DNA from: Puccinia triticina | Taxonomy: Eukaryota > Basidiomycota > Pucciniomycetes > Pucciniales > Pucciniaceae | Length of the DNA stretch: 64,000 bases | Assembly (NCBI RefSeq): GCF_026914185.1 | Contig: NC_070563.1 | Coordinates: 7,833,001-7,897,000, forward strand | Direction of reading: 5' to 3' | In this document: positions 35,169 to 45,326 of the stretch, piece by piece | Numbering within the stretch: position 1 is the first letter of the stretch | How the letters are laid out: each line of letters opens with the position of its first letter | The notes under the pieces: model-generated | The model's database searches: none | What the model was told of the DNA's origin: nothing | What the model saw: the letters and a program-made list of their open reading frames with translations, nothing else | Made by a program: the position numbers and the translations under genes

Positions 35169-35556
35169 TAACCAAGGGTAGTTACGCTAAACGTAACGCG
35201 TAGATAACGGTAACGTAACAGAATTTTTGTCCTTATCTACGCGTTACGCGTGACGGCAGTGCGATTACATTATTGCACCACATTAAGCCGTTTTTTTTAT
35301 GCTTGTTGCGTTATCCAGGCGCGCAGAGCCCTTGAGAACGGGCAAAAAATGAGGCTAAAAAAGCCTTAAATGGTCTGTTATTGCGTTATCCCCCAGATAA
35401 AGCGATAACAGGCCTCAAAAATGAGGCCCGTTACGTTACGCGCAGGGCCTGAAATGACCCCGTTACTAGTAAACTAACGGGGGCCCTGGATAACAGGGGT
35501 AGTTACTTTACCAAAATTGCGCGGATAACACAATGTAATATAACTACCCTTTGTTA
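35169..35556. mobile_element. 388-bp TIR element with GTTACG-type words, 7-bp target duplication
   Basis: Ends TAACCAAGGGTAGTTAC and inverse (gtta near-match ...ctaccctttgtta). Flanked by CTACTAT at 35162-35168 and 35557-35563. The interior repeats cgttacg/cgtaacg/gataac words on both strands, analogous to the GCTACGC-rich element at 19824-20299. Confidence 0.8.
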
Positions 35557-35563
35557 CTACTAT

Positions 35564-36237
35564 GCCTCTCCTGGTTGTAAGGGATGAGACTACTCACATC
35601 GTTGGGTGCTGGCTGTGATCCTAGCAATTAGAGAGACTTGGTTCTTGTTTCCAATGCGGTCTGCAAGGGATCTGTGATCATACAATTAGTCAGCTTTATC
35701 TGATTTCTAATGTTGTCTTCGTACATACATGCAGGCTGAGTCTAACCTTCCTTTTCCCATTGCGGTTTCTGTATCTGCAAGTGAGCAGCTAGAGTTTGGT
35801 TTAGGGTTGTGGGTCTGGACTGCTAGAGGGGGGCTTATCTATTTGTGCAGCTGGGGGTTCTGGGTTTATGTCTAACCACGCTAGCTTCCTTGGCAGTTGC
35901 TGCGGGTGGTCTGATCAGGTATTTCTACAAATATTACTGATTTTGGGGGGATCATGTATTAATCCTCTAACATTTAAGCCTCTCCTCATTGCAATGTCTC
36001 AAGCCCCATTCTTACATCAATTGGAAGAAGAATTTTTGTGTATCAAATCTATCAAATCTCTTTCAGAAGGAAAAAAAGGTTCATTTGTACGTAACTCTAA
36101 CACACAAAAATTCCATACTTCTTCACTTTTGGGGGTTTAGTTGTGTTTTGGGTGTGCCCTAGTACTGCAGAAGCTATCAAAACCAGCTAGCTTCACAAAA
36201 AAGCAGGTTTTCTACCTTCCAGGTGAAAAAAATGTTA
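35564..36237. other. Gene-free stretch
   Basis: No gene recognised. A possible splice-like or promoter signal was not evaluated further. Confidence 0.35.
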
Positions 36238-36398
36238 GGCTGTGTTTGGCTGCCGCGTTATACGTCATAAATGGTTGAATTTATGACGCCGCGACCCAAA
36301 GTTCACTCCCCATTGCCACCAAAACTTTGAAACCCCCGGGGGTTGTGCGTCATAAATTTGACCATATATGACGTATAACACGGCAGCCAAACGGGGCC
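36238..36398. mobile_element. PIF/Harbinger-like MITE, copy 2
   Basis: 161 bp, TTA target duplication. It is in inverted orientation relative to the copy at 18958-19118 and has identical length. Confidence 0.87.
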
Positions 36399-36533
36399 TT
36401 AGGCATGAAAAGTGTATGAAAAAATTGGAATTTCTCTGAGCATAGGCATGCAACATATATGAATGGACTTCAAAATTGTATGAATCTGGATTTTACATTA
36501 CCCACATTTCTAGAGGATTTCCAGGGTCCTCAT

Positions 36534-37354
36534 TAGGGTTGAGAATTGGGCCAGGTTGGCCCATGGGCAACCCGTGCCAGAGCTCTTTGGTTGGTGCAGG
36601 TTGTGATTTTTTAAGTCCCACACCTAAATGGGCACCTGAGTTTGGATAGCAGGTTTTGGGGAGCCTGTGGGCACCCATTGAATTTCAGTGTGGCCAGCGC
36701 GGTGCTTCATTGTTGAATCAACACTCAACAAGTCAACACCTAAGCTTCAAAAAGCTATGGCCAAGTCTATCACCCCCAATCTTACTCCTGTGGCTACCCT
36801 GTCTCTTGCCAAGACAGTGCTGACAGCACCAATGACAGCTGTAGCTTTGGAATTGGCCTTCTCAACCGTTTTCCAAACTTGCCAAGACAGTGCTGATAGC
36901 ACCAATGACATCTGTAGCTTCGGAATCGGCCTTTGCAACTGGTGGTCACATTCTGAATGAGTATAGAAGTCAGCTTAATATAACCATGGTTGAAGCCTTG
37001 ATCTGTGCCCAAGATTGGTTGAGAGAGCAAGCAAAGAAAGGTACCAAGTTCACTCAATCATGAAATGGTCTCAAATAAACCCAAAAAGTTCATTGGATGG
37101 TCTTTTTGGGTTTTGTAGAATGGTCACTGTCAGGTTGAGTTGATTTGAAGTTGGAATCCTTGATCTTTGCTGAGTTAAGGGCTTTTTTGTGGGTCTGACC
37201 CAATGAAATCAGTAACCCAGCCCAACCTGACTGTTTTGAGTTGGGCCATTCCAAGAGTCCCATGGATCTTGGCCCATCCATTTGTGTTTGGACCCTTGTT
37301 GGGCCAAACAAAAACCAAGTGGGCTGGTTTGGGCCGGCTCAATTCTCAACCCTA
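36534..37354. mobile_element. 821-bp hAT-like non-autonomous element
   Basis: Terminal inverted repeats TAGGGTTGAGAATTG / CAATTCTCAACCCTA, flanked by the exact 8-bp duplication GTCCTCAT (36526-36533, 37355-37362). The interior has imperfect direct repeats containing gccaagacagtgctga (36811 and 36882). No transposase. Confidence 0.88.
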
Positions 37355-37362
37355 GTCCTCAT

Positions 37363-38585
37363 ATGACCCCAGAGAGCCCCTACCAAGCCACCATATGTAA
37401 TTTTGGGAAATCTGAGTTTTGGATATGTATGCAAATCTGGTTTTTCCCAATATTGATTTAGATGTGTTGTACTACACCACAGGTGAAGTTTCTCAAAATG
37501 ATTTTGGTTGGCAACCAATATCATTTTGAGGTGTCTGCCTGCAAACGGGGACCGTGGTCAGACGGTTGGTGTTTCCACTGGAATTTCACTGGAGGGCAAT
37601 CCAAAAATATCACAGATTGCCAAACCCTTTCCAAAATTGCTTTCAAATGCTATTCAGAATGGTTCTGGGCTGTGGCAGGTGGTGATTTGCTCAAAATGAG
37701 GACCAAACAAATCACCCAGCCAAAAGACGGGCTTGAACAGCACCATGTTGCTGATCCACCCCCACTGGAGCTTCTTGACCACTATGCTAGACAAGCCATA
37801 CATTGCATTGTGTGATTTGTGTGTATGAGCCTGCATCTGCAAGGCTTGATTGGTCATATACAAAAATTTTCTGGGAAAAATCCAGGAAAAATACCGGAAT
37901 GAGATTCCAGTCTGTACTTCCTGGAATGAAGTCAAACATTTTTTGACTTTGTTCTGGTGCAAAGCTTTTTTTTTGGGTTTGGTTTTAACCTGAATTGCGA
38001 TCGGAATGATTCTGGTCCTTTGAATATACTGGAAGCTTTGACTATACTGGAAGCATTCCAATTGCTTTTTTGTCCTCCCACCATATTGGAAGCATTCCGA
38101 TTGGTTTTTGGTCCTTTGACCATACCAGAATGATTCCAATTGGTTTTTGGTTTTTTGTACCATCCAGTAAATTTACTGGATGGAAACTTTAAAACCTCAC
38201 CCGTGGTGTAATGTTAAGCTTGGGTGCTCCCAGGGTGTAGACTACATTGTGTAAGTTGGTAATCTTGGTTACCCTAACTCCCAACAGGGGCTTTGTTAAG
38301 TTAGGGCCAGGTCAGGGTTTTACCTCAACTTAAATGTTTATCTTCTTTTTGGAGTTTTACTTCCAAGGGAGGTGAGGGCAAATGAGGGTGGTGTTCTTGG
38401 TCACCAATTCACCTAACTTAGCTAATTCATCCCTCCTTGGGGGAGCAAAGCAATCTCCAAAGGAGGAACTTACAGGCTATGTTGACCCCGCTGTGGTGAC
38501 TACTCCATGGGATAGAGATAGTGTAAACCCCCCTCCTCCCTTGGGGTTCACAAGAGGTTACCAAGCCCTGTCACAAGCTTGTACT
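37363..38585. other. Gene-free stretch with short imperfect repeats
   Basis: Contains recurring gaatgattc / ggaagcattcc words (38000-38140). One cacccgtggtgta end at 38200-38212 matches the end of the inverted repeat at 38586-38965, suggesting a related truncated element. No gene. Confidence 0.4.
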
Positions 38586-38965
38586 TACACCATGGGTGCA
38601 CCAAAAGTTTTTGGGATGGTTGTCAAAACCAAATTGATTGGATAGTGGTTGTCAGAACCAAATTGGTCTGAATCTGGTTTGTGGACAAATTCTGTTGCCA
38701 AAAAGGTCCCAAAAACCGTGCCGTGAGAGAAGGAGCATCCAAATGGTTTCAAAAACCATTTCAAATGGTTCTGGAAATATTTTTCAAACCAAATTGGTTT
38801 CCAAAATATTTTCAAAACCACCTCAGGTGGTTCTAGAAATATTTTAAAAATATCTGAAAATGGTTAGTCCGACTCGTTCTTCAGGACGTCCGGACTCAAT
38901 TAAAAAAAATATTCTGAAAACCAATCAAACTGGTTTTCAAAATATTTTGTTGCACCCGTGGTGTA
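38586..38965. repeat. 380-bp inverted repeat rich in aaccaaattggtt words
   Basis: Ends tacaccatgggtgcaccaaaa and ttttgttgcacccgtggtgta pair. The interior repeats palindromic aaccaaattggtt / gaaatatttt words. No target duplication found. Confidence 0.7.
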
Positions 38966-38995
38966 GTCTGAGCTCTTCCCCTTCCCTGATTCAGT

Positions 38996-39106
38996 AGAGA
39001 ACTGACTTCTCTCTGGATCAGGTAAGCTCACTCCCTCGACTTGTCATTCTCTCTTCTTGTTCTCTCTTTGTCCCTCACACAGAGAACTGACTTCTCTCTG
39101 GATCAG
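38996..39106. repeat. 26-bp direct repeat flanking an intron-like spacer
   Basis: Exact copies at 38996-39021 and 39081-39106 (agagaactgac...ggatcag). The 59-bp spacer starts gtaagctc, is pyrimidine-rich, and ends cacac, so CACAG forms at the second copy. Same plan as 11151-11277. Confidence 0.75.
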
Positions 39107-39437
39107 TTGCAATCAAAACCATGAATTTGGTCCTAGAAGTCTCTCTCCGCGCTCCGTGTCCCTGCTCCTTTGTCGTCGGCTCTAGTGAAGGGATTGAACC
39201 CTTACAGATAGCTGTGAAGGGGATATATAACTGGCAATGTGATCCTAATATCTATTGAGATTTAAGAATTGGGCTTGAGTTTAGAAACAAGCTTATATGT
39301 ACAACAAAGACTTTTTGCACCACACGCACACACACACCTGTTGGGATGTAAAAATAAGGCCTGAATTTTGATGACAAGCGTTTACAAAGAAGACTTTCTC
39401 CACCACGCACGCCTGCAATAGCGCAGTAATAATGTTT
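39107..39437. other. 3' flank of ARPC2
   Basis: AT-rich, with two similar ~70-bp segments each containing acaaagact/gactttctcc words and a cacgcacgc run (39305-39415), a short direct duplication. No gene. Confidence 0.4.
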
Positions 39438-41014
39438 TCAATTTCTGACAAATGTCCTTCCACTGTAAAATCCGCGTCATAAATCAAAGGGGATTGATAG
39501 AAGGAAGAATGGTTGTCAGTCGGTCAAGTGTACGAAGATATTAGAAAGAAACAAGGTCAGGGATGCGTACCTCGCAGTCTTTCGTTCTTTATCAAGCACT
39601 TCAGGTTTGGCCCGATTTAATATCTTCAGGAACTCATTGGTTCTGGCTCTCATTCTAGAGTGGAGATAAGCTTTTGAAGCTTTGATGTGATAGTGCAGGT
39701 AATCTCTGAACAGTTGGATTCGAGAGATTGTGCTGAAGGCGACTTCAGGCGTAGAGAAATGTCTCGGAAACAAGACTGTAAATAATCGAGTCCTTTGCGT
39801 CAGCCACCAACTTTTGTACGTTGAGCAAGCGACGCTATTCTACATGACTTACCGAAGGTCACATACCCCATGTTTTCTGTGGCTGCAAGTCCCGGAATAT
39901 GATTTATTTCACGCGGAGGCTCTCGGTTCGAATAAAGGATTTGGGGTGCAGTTTGGATAGCAGGACGTCTCCTAGCATCAACGAATTCCTGGAACGATCA
40001 TTTGTGTGAAGTGTATTTTGTTAGCTTTTTATTGTTTCTCTGCAACCCGGTTAGATAATGCTGGGGATCATTCTGACCTGCAAGAACACTTTGCCATAAA
40101 CCATGTCAGTATCCTCTCGAAAAATCGTACTGAACACGACGGTGACCCGGTCGATGTTAGGAATCACATAGATCGCTTCCTCTGGGCGATAGTTGAGGGC
40201 CATCAGGTCCTGATTGGGATCTCTGGGCGCCGCGTCAGGATTGGGAGGATTAGCTTCGAGTGCCTTTTGGATTTCAAATGCGCGTTCAAAGGGTGCCGCC
40301 AGTGCATTGCGCTTGAGGAGTGCAACCGATCGGATCAAAGCCGAACGTTCCTCTAAGTCCACGGAGAAGAGTGGGTTCAGACCGGTCAGCCCTCAACACA
40401 ACACAAACATCTCGATGAATGCCCCATCAGGTTCGTGTTTTCAGATACGCAATCAATGAAATTTACCTGGATCAGTCGGCAGCTTCTCCACCTCGAATAT
40501 CAAACTGATATCGTAGTCTGGCTCGATCTCCTGAGAAATCCAATTGGCGTATTCGCGTTTCATGATATCCCACACACCGTATTCGACCAGCTCGTGCCAG
40601 CATCTCACGCCCATTGACAACATGACAATCGTCTTCTTAGTAGGAGTTGAGAGATGATATCTGACGCCATCGCTATCGAATACAGGTTACACAGTGATTA
40701 GAATCCAGTTTACCGATTTGTGTGAGGTGTAGATGAGATCGTTATTCGAAACGTATATGCTCACAAATCGACAAAAGCTTGATCCAATGAACCTGGCCTG
40801 GATAAGGGGATTAAGACGAGGGGAGGTTAGTAAATCGAACATCAACTGGTAAAGAATATTTGATAGGCGAGCTCACTTGCTAAACTTGTCGGTCAATACA
40901 TCTGTCGAGGATAGCAGGCAGGATTAGCTACGGAGATGGGAGTTGATTGATGGTTTCCTAGACTGAGGATAGCTAACCCTGAATAATTTTATTGTGGTCT
41001 TCCAAGAGGATCAT
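39438..41014 (-). CDS. ARPC2: Arp2/3 complex subunit 2 (p34-Arc)
   Basis: Eight exons with consistent phase: 41014-40978, 40901-40877, 40797-40765, 40672-40467, 40352-40078, 39988-39853, 39775-39571, 39462-39438. The product is 313 residues, the usual ARPC2 size. It starts [11 protein letters not shown], as in the family, and contains [57 protein letters not shown] and [11 protein letters not shown], all conserved ARPC2 segments. The protein forms the ARPC2/ARPC4 core that contacts the mother actin filament during branched nucleation at cortical actin patches and endocytic sites. The very short first three exons (37, 25 and 33 bp) are typical of intron-rich basidiomycete genes. The last exon encodes only eight residues. 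Confidence 0.93.
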
Positions 41015-41363
41015 CTTGATCTTGCTCGCAGAAAAGTCCAAAATTGAGATGAATGATGTCGGTGTTGTTGTGATTGTTCGCGGCCAACTTGCCCAGTCTC
41101 GCAGCGGGCCAACCCCCCGAACCCATGACGTCGTGCCGGTCGAAGCTCCCTGCACCAGGCTACATAAAAGAAGGGGGCTGGGCCGGGGCGGTTTCGAGTG
41201 ACACCAGGCTGACAGTCGTCGGTCCGTGGTCGGGGGTCCCCGGGGGACCCACATATATCGCCCTCCACTTGGGCCTCCCTGGCTGGCACTCCGCGCCAAT
41301 AACCACCACCATCCACCACGACTGCCACAGCCTGCTACTTCAATACTTCCTTTACTTCCAGCC
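41015..41363. promoter_or_regulatory. Divergent promoter between ARPC2 and the 41364 gene
   Basis: 349 bp separate two divergent starts. The right half is C-rich (accaccaccatccacc, 41300-41320) with ggggtccccgggggaccc (41233-41250), a GC-rich palindrome. No clear TATA box. Shared control is inferred from geometry. Confidence 0.45.
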
Positions 41364-42225
41364 ATGTCAAACTCAACCCAGCCCTCGATACTCTGTCCAC
41401 TCCCAAGGCGAACTCACTCCAATCCGATCTACAATACCACCAAGCCATCCATCCCGCCGAGGAACAACCAGAAGAAACTCGGCCAAGAGCTCGCTTCCTC
41501 AGATGATGTGTTCGTACCCCAGCCCTCAATCCAAACCATGAACAAATCCACTCTGACTCACCCAAACCACACACACACCAACACAGCTTGTCCGAATTTC
41601 TCTCGCTCTTCACCCCTCCCTCGGAACCGAATCGGCAATCGATCCTCATCTACAACAACCATCTCGATTCCTCAATCCAACCCCAGGATCAGTCCAACCA
41701 CTCCAGTCAGCCTACCTCGCCCATCCGAACCACCACCTCCACTCCTTTATCATCCTCATCATCCTCATCTCCCCCGCCATCCTCATCGTGCAAACCGATT
41801 CATAATCATTCCAACAAGCCCACCGCTCAACCTAATCACCCCCAACCTACCGACCATCCCGAGCACAGCCAGCCTCAGTTCGGCTTGGCCGTCGCCCCTA
41901 ATCATCTCAGCTCGATTGTCTGTCAGTAGTACCTCTGTCTTCCTCTCTTCTGCTCATCATGGCTGATATGCTTCTCTCCTTACTCCAAACAGCCTCCCCT
42001 ATCTCGAGATGTCATAACCCCCTTCCCCGCCATGCTGAATTGGATGCTTTGGCCTGCCGTCTAGCCAAGCCATTCAAATCATTCGCACTCGATCAGGATC
42101 ATCTCCCCTCGAATGGCGAAGACGAGGAACGAGCCATGGAGCAGACTCAATCCGATCATCCCTTGTCTGCTTTGATGCCTGCTTTGACTTTGGAACATTC
42201 TGTCTCTTCGCTCAATGATCCGTAA
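41364..42225 (+). CDS. Conserved-looking protein of unknown function, Ser/Pro-rich
   Basis: Proposed exons are 41364-41509, 41587-41921 and 41993-42225, phases 2 and 1, giving 237 residues. The start MSNSTQPS is chosen because the next exon reads on in phase through a CACAG acceptor. A short folded-looking segment (LSEFLSLFTPPSEPNRQSILIYNNHL) follows, then a long Ser/Pro/Asn-rich tract (residues about 85-160), and a C-terminal helix-forming part (AELDALACRLAKPFKSFALDQDHL). Intron donors GTTCGT and GTCAGT are weak to moderate, so boundaries may shift. No domain recognised. It is divergent from ARPC2 and shares its upstream region. Confidence 0.5.
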
Positions 42226-43639
42226 TTGACTGATTGTGTTGCTCGAAACCACCAACCTCAATCACCCTTGAACTACTACATACTATACATACATACTCGC
42301 TGCTTTCCTTCCTTGTAATACTCCCCCTTCCGCTTAAGCACGCAATCGCTCTAACAAGCACAGACTGTCTCCTTCGTTGTTTATAATATCCACCCGCACT
42401 TATACATATATTTATATACACGACTATCTTTCACGTGACAGTTACGCATATTAACAGTTCGAAACATATATATCGGCGTATGTAGGATGTCTAGTAGCTC
42501 TCAACTCACCTATCGTCTGTATCCGGCCCTTTCATCCCGTCTACCTTGGCGTTCTTTCTCCTCTCTTTTAATCAATATTTTTATTCATTTAAATTGCCTC
42601 TCACTGCATCCTTTTCCTTTTCTTTTCTCAACAAGAGACTTGTCTTACAAAGAAATTAATATGTTTCATGCAGCATGATTCAGTATCCAGCCTACCTGCC
42701 TATGGGAGTCAGAGAAATATGGTAGCACCTTGTGTAAAACAACAGCCAATCAAATGAAAATGGATCCAATTGGCGTCCTATGTGTTATTTATCAAACTCC
42801 AGACATTTTGGGCAGACTTGGATCTGTATCAGGTGCACCGTAGGAATTTGATAGCTCCTATCACTACAAGAAAAAGTCAAGCAAGTGCCACCAGTTAACA
42901 TGTGAGAGCTCTAAGGAATCTGGTGATGGAACTTCAGCCTTTGTCATAGTTTGCCTTTGACCAAGCTTCAATGCACAGTCACTGTGCATGATGCACAGTG
43001 ACGCTGCCAAAAAAACTGATGTCTGGTTGAGTGGAGCTAGAATGGAAGTTACACAGGAGAATGCCTCATGTCAACTGCTGTCACTTGCCTGACCCTTTCT
43101 TGGAGTGTATGGATCTTCACATATTAACAAACCAAACTTTTGAGCTGTAGGGCACTTCCCAAAAATTCTTGTTTTGATAGACCAGTCAAATTTTAATAAA
43201 AATAAAAATTATGCCTCCAAATTTGTACGCCTGTCCCCCCCCCCCCCCCCCCCTGTATTCAACCACTATGAAAAAAAATCAAGCAATTGCTGTCAGTTGA
43301 CATGCGCAATCCAGGGTGAGACTTTAAGTTCATCCATGTTCATTCCATGATATATCATGGAGTAGCTCAGCATCAAAAGAAGATAGTGAGTATGGTTTAA
43401 GACTGTAGCTCAGTGTTGGACTTGGCGCACAGTCTTTGCATCTGCCTAGGGTCCCAAGCCATCTGCCTCAACAACTGCACAGTACTGGTGCTCATTGATC
43501 ATCAGCAAGGGTGTTTACTCCTTGTTGACCAGCCTTGGGAAGGATTCCTCCCCATCAACAAGAATAAGTGCCCATGTCAACTAGGAGGAATGCCTTGTGG
43601 CCAACAAGGGCATACTTGGGGCCCATTTTGACTGGGAGG
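42226..43639. other. Gene-free stretch, poly-C tract
   Basis: No gene recognised. It includes a run of 19 C (43235-43253), a palindrome tgcacagtcactgtgcatgatgcacagtgac segment around 42970-43000, and degenerate satellite-like sequence from about 43500. Confidence 0.4.
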
Positions 43640-44325
43640 GAGACCAGTCCACAACATGATACAACAGTTGACTGGGAGTAATCCCTCGCAGTTGACTCCT
43701 ATACAACAACTTTGACCGGGAGGAATCCCTCCTGTTTGATAAAATTACTGGGAGGAGTCCCTCCCGGTCAACTTACACAGCAGTCGACTGGGAGGAGTCC
43801 CTCCCGGTCACCTGCCATAGACAGCAGTCGACTGGGAGGAGTCCCTCCCGGTCAACTGCCATATTGAGCAGTCAACTGGGAGGAGTCCCTCCCGTTTGAC
43901 TGCCATATCAAGAAGTCGGCTGGGAGGAGTCCCTCCCGGTCAACTGCCATATTGAGCAGTCAACTGGGAGGAGTCCCTCCCATTTGACTGCCATATCAAG
44001 CAGTCGACTGGGAGGAGTCCCTCCCGGTCGACTGCCATACACAGCAGTCCACCGGGAAGAGTCCCTCCCAGTTGATAAAATTGCTGGGAGGAGTCCCTCC
44101 CGGTTGACTGCCATACACAGCAGTCCACCGGGAAGAGTCCCTCCCAGTCAATAACATTACTGGGAGGAGTCCCTCACGGTCAACTGCCATACACAGCAGT
44201 CGACTGGGAGGAGTCCCTCCCGGTGGACTGCTGTGTATGGCAGTCGACCAGGAGGGACTCCTCCCAGTAATGTTATTGACCGGGAGGGACTCCTCCCGGT
44301 GGACTGCTGTTTATGGCAGTCAACG
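43640..44325. repeat. 44-bp satellite with palindromic core
   Basis: About 13 units with a period of mostly 44 bp (unit starts at 43791, 43835, 43879, 43923, 43967, 44011, 44055). Each has ctgggaggagtccctcccgg, a near-palindrome, joined by tcaactgccatattgagcag-like linkers. The array reverses orientation near 44225. A second, inverted array of the same unit lies at 52295-52520. Confidence 0.9.
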
Positions 44326-44865
44326 GTGTGGAACTTCTACGCAGGGCGTGATCTGAGCTTGGAAGGGAATATAGCAAAAACCAGGAAGGTTTGGGCTAAA
44401 GGTACTTGAAGGGCTGCCTTCCTAAATAAGCTCTGGAAGAATTTTACACTAACAATTTTAGTGTGGCGCAATCTACTGAATTATTCTATTATCTAGCTTT
44501 TTCAGAACCTAAGAACCAGGTTTTGTGCGTGATAAGAGAGATGTTATAATTTGATGTGATCAAGTTTGTTATCAAAAGTAAGTTATGTTTATAATTATCA
44601 AGTTCTAAATTTAAGATCTAATGTTATAATACTATAATGATGTGATGGATGCGGAAGTAATTTCTTAATATTACTATTTATGCAGGCATTATTATACTAT
44701 AGTGATGTGATGAATGCAGAAGTAATCTCTCAATATTACTATTTAGTGCAAGCATGGGGAAAAAGAAAACAGGAAGGGGCAAGGAAGGCCTCCTTTTATA
44801 GATGAAAACTTGTCTGAGAGTGTTTTTTGTGATGTAAAATAATGTATGTAGTGTGAAATAAAATA
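44326..44865. other. Gene-free stretch left of the Mutator-like element
   Basis: AT-rich. A ~60-bp sequence with tactatagtgatgtgatg and aatattactattta is duplicated (44625-44690 and 44690-44750). Ends in the 9-bp target site 44857-44865. Confidence 0.45.
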
Positions 44866-45046
44866 GGGGGTTTATAATTAATTGACTCCCATAAATTCGA
44901 GTTCTGACTCCAAATGTCGCGGACGTCCGGGGGACCGCCGCAAGACGTCCCCTGCGGGTCAACCAGACCTCAATTTGACCCGGCCGACTTTTGGGAGTCG
45001 GAACTCAAATTCCTCCCGAAAGTTTGGGAGTCGGAAATTTATTTCC
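44866..45046 (+). repeat. Left terminal inverted repeat of the MULE
   Basis: Inverse of 51680-51858. Contains several gactccca/tgggagtcgg words and gtcgcggacgtccgggggac. Such subterminal gactccca words also recur inside the element's introns (46090-46290, 47800-47900). Confidence 0.9.
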
Positions 45047-45326
45047 ACATATTATTTTTCATTATTTCCTCATGTCCCGCGGGGGAGTCGGGCCCCCAAT
45101 TCCCCGTCCTTGCCCGGGAGTCGACCCCCAAAAATCACCCCCGTGGGAATTGAGATACATATCCCTCCTCGACTCCCACTCCTAGGCAACACCAGGCCTT
45201 CCGACTCCCACCGCGACCGCCAACGACCCCGTCCAAACGCTCTCCAACCGCCGAACCCGATCCAATCGATCGATCCAGCTTCCCGTAGCCCGCATCCACG
45301 CTCTGCCGAACGTCCAAACCGCCGAG

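Noticed and set aside
39170..39220. Possible tRNA B-box-like gggattgaaccc
   Set aside because: No A box or cloverleaf could be built around it.
41226..41966. Single long frame of 246 codons across the unknown plus-strand gene
   Set aside because: Becomes His/Pro-rich nonsense after 41510; the spliced model in phase gives more protein-like sequence.
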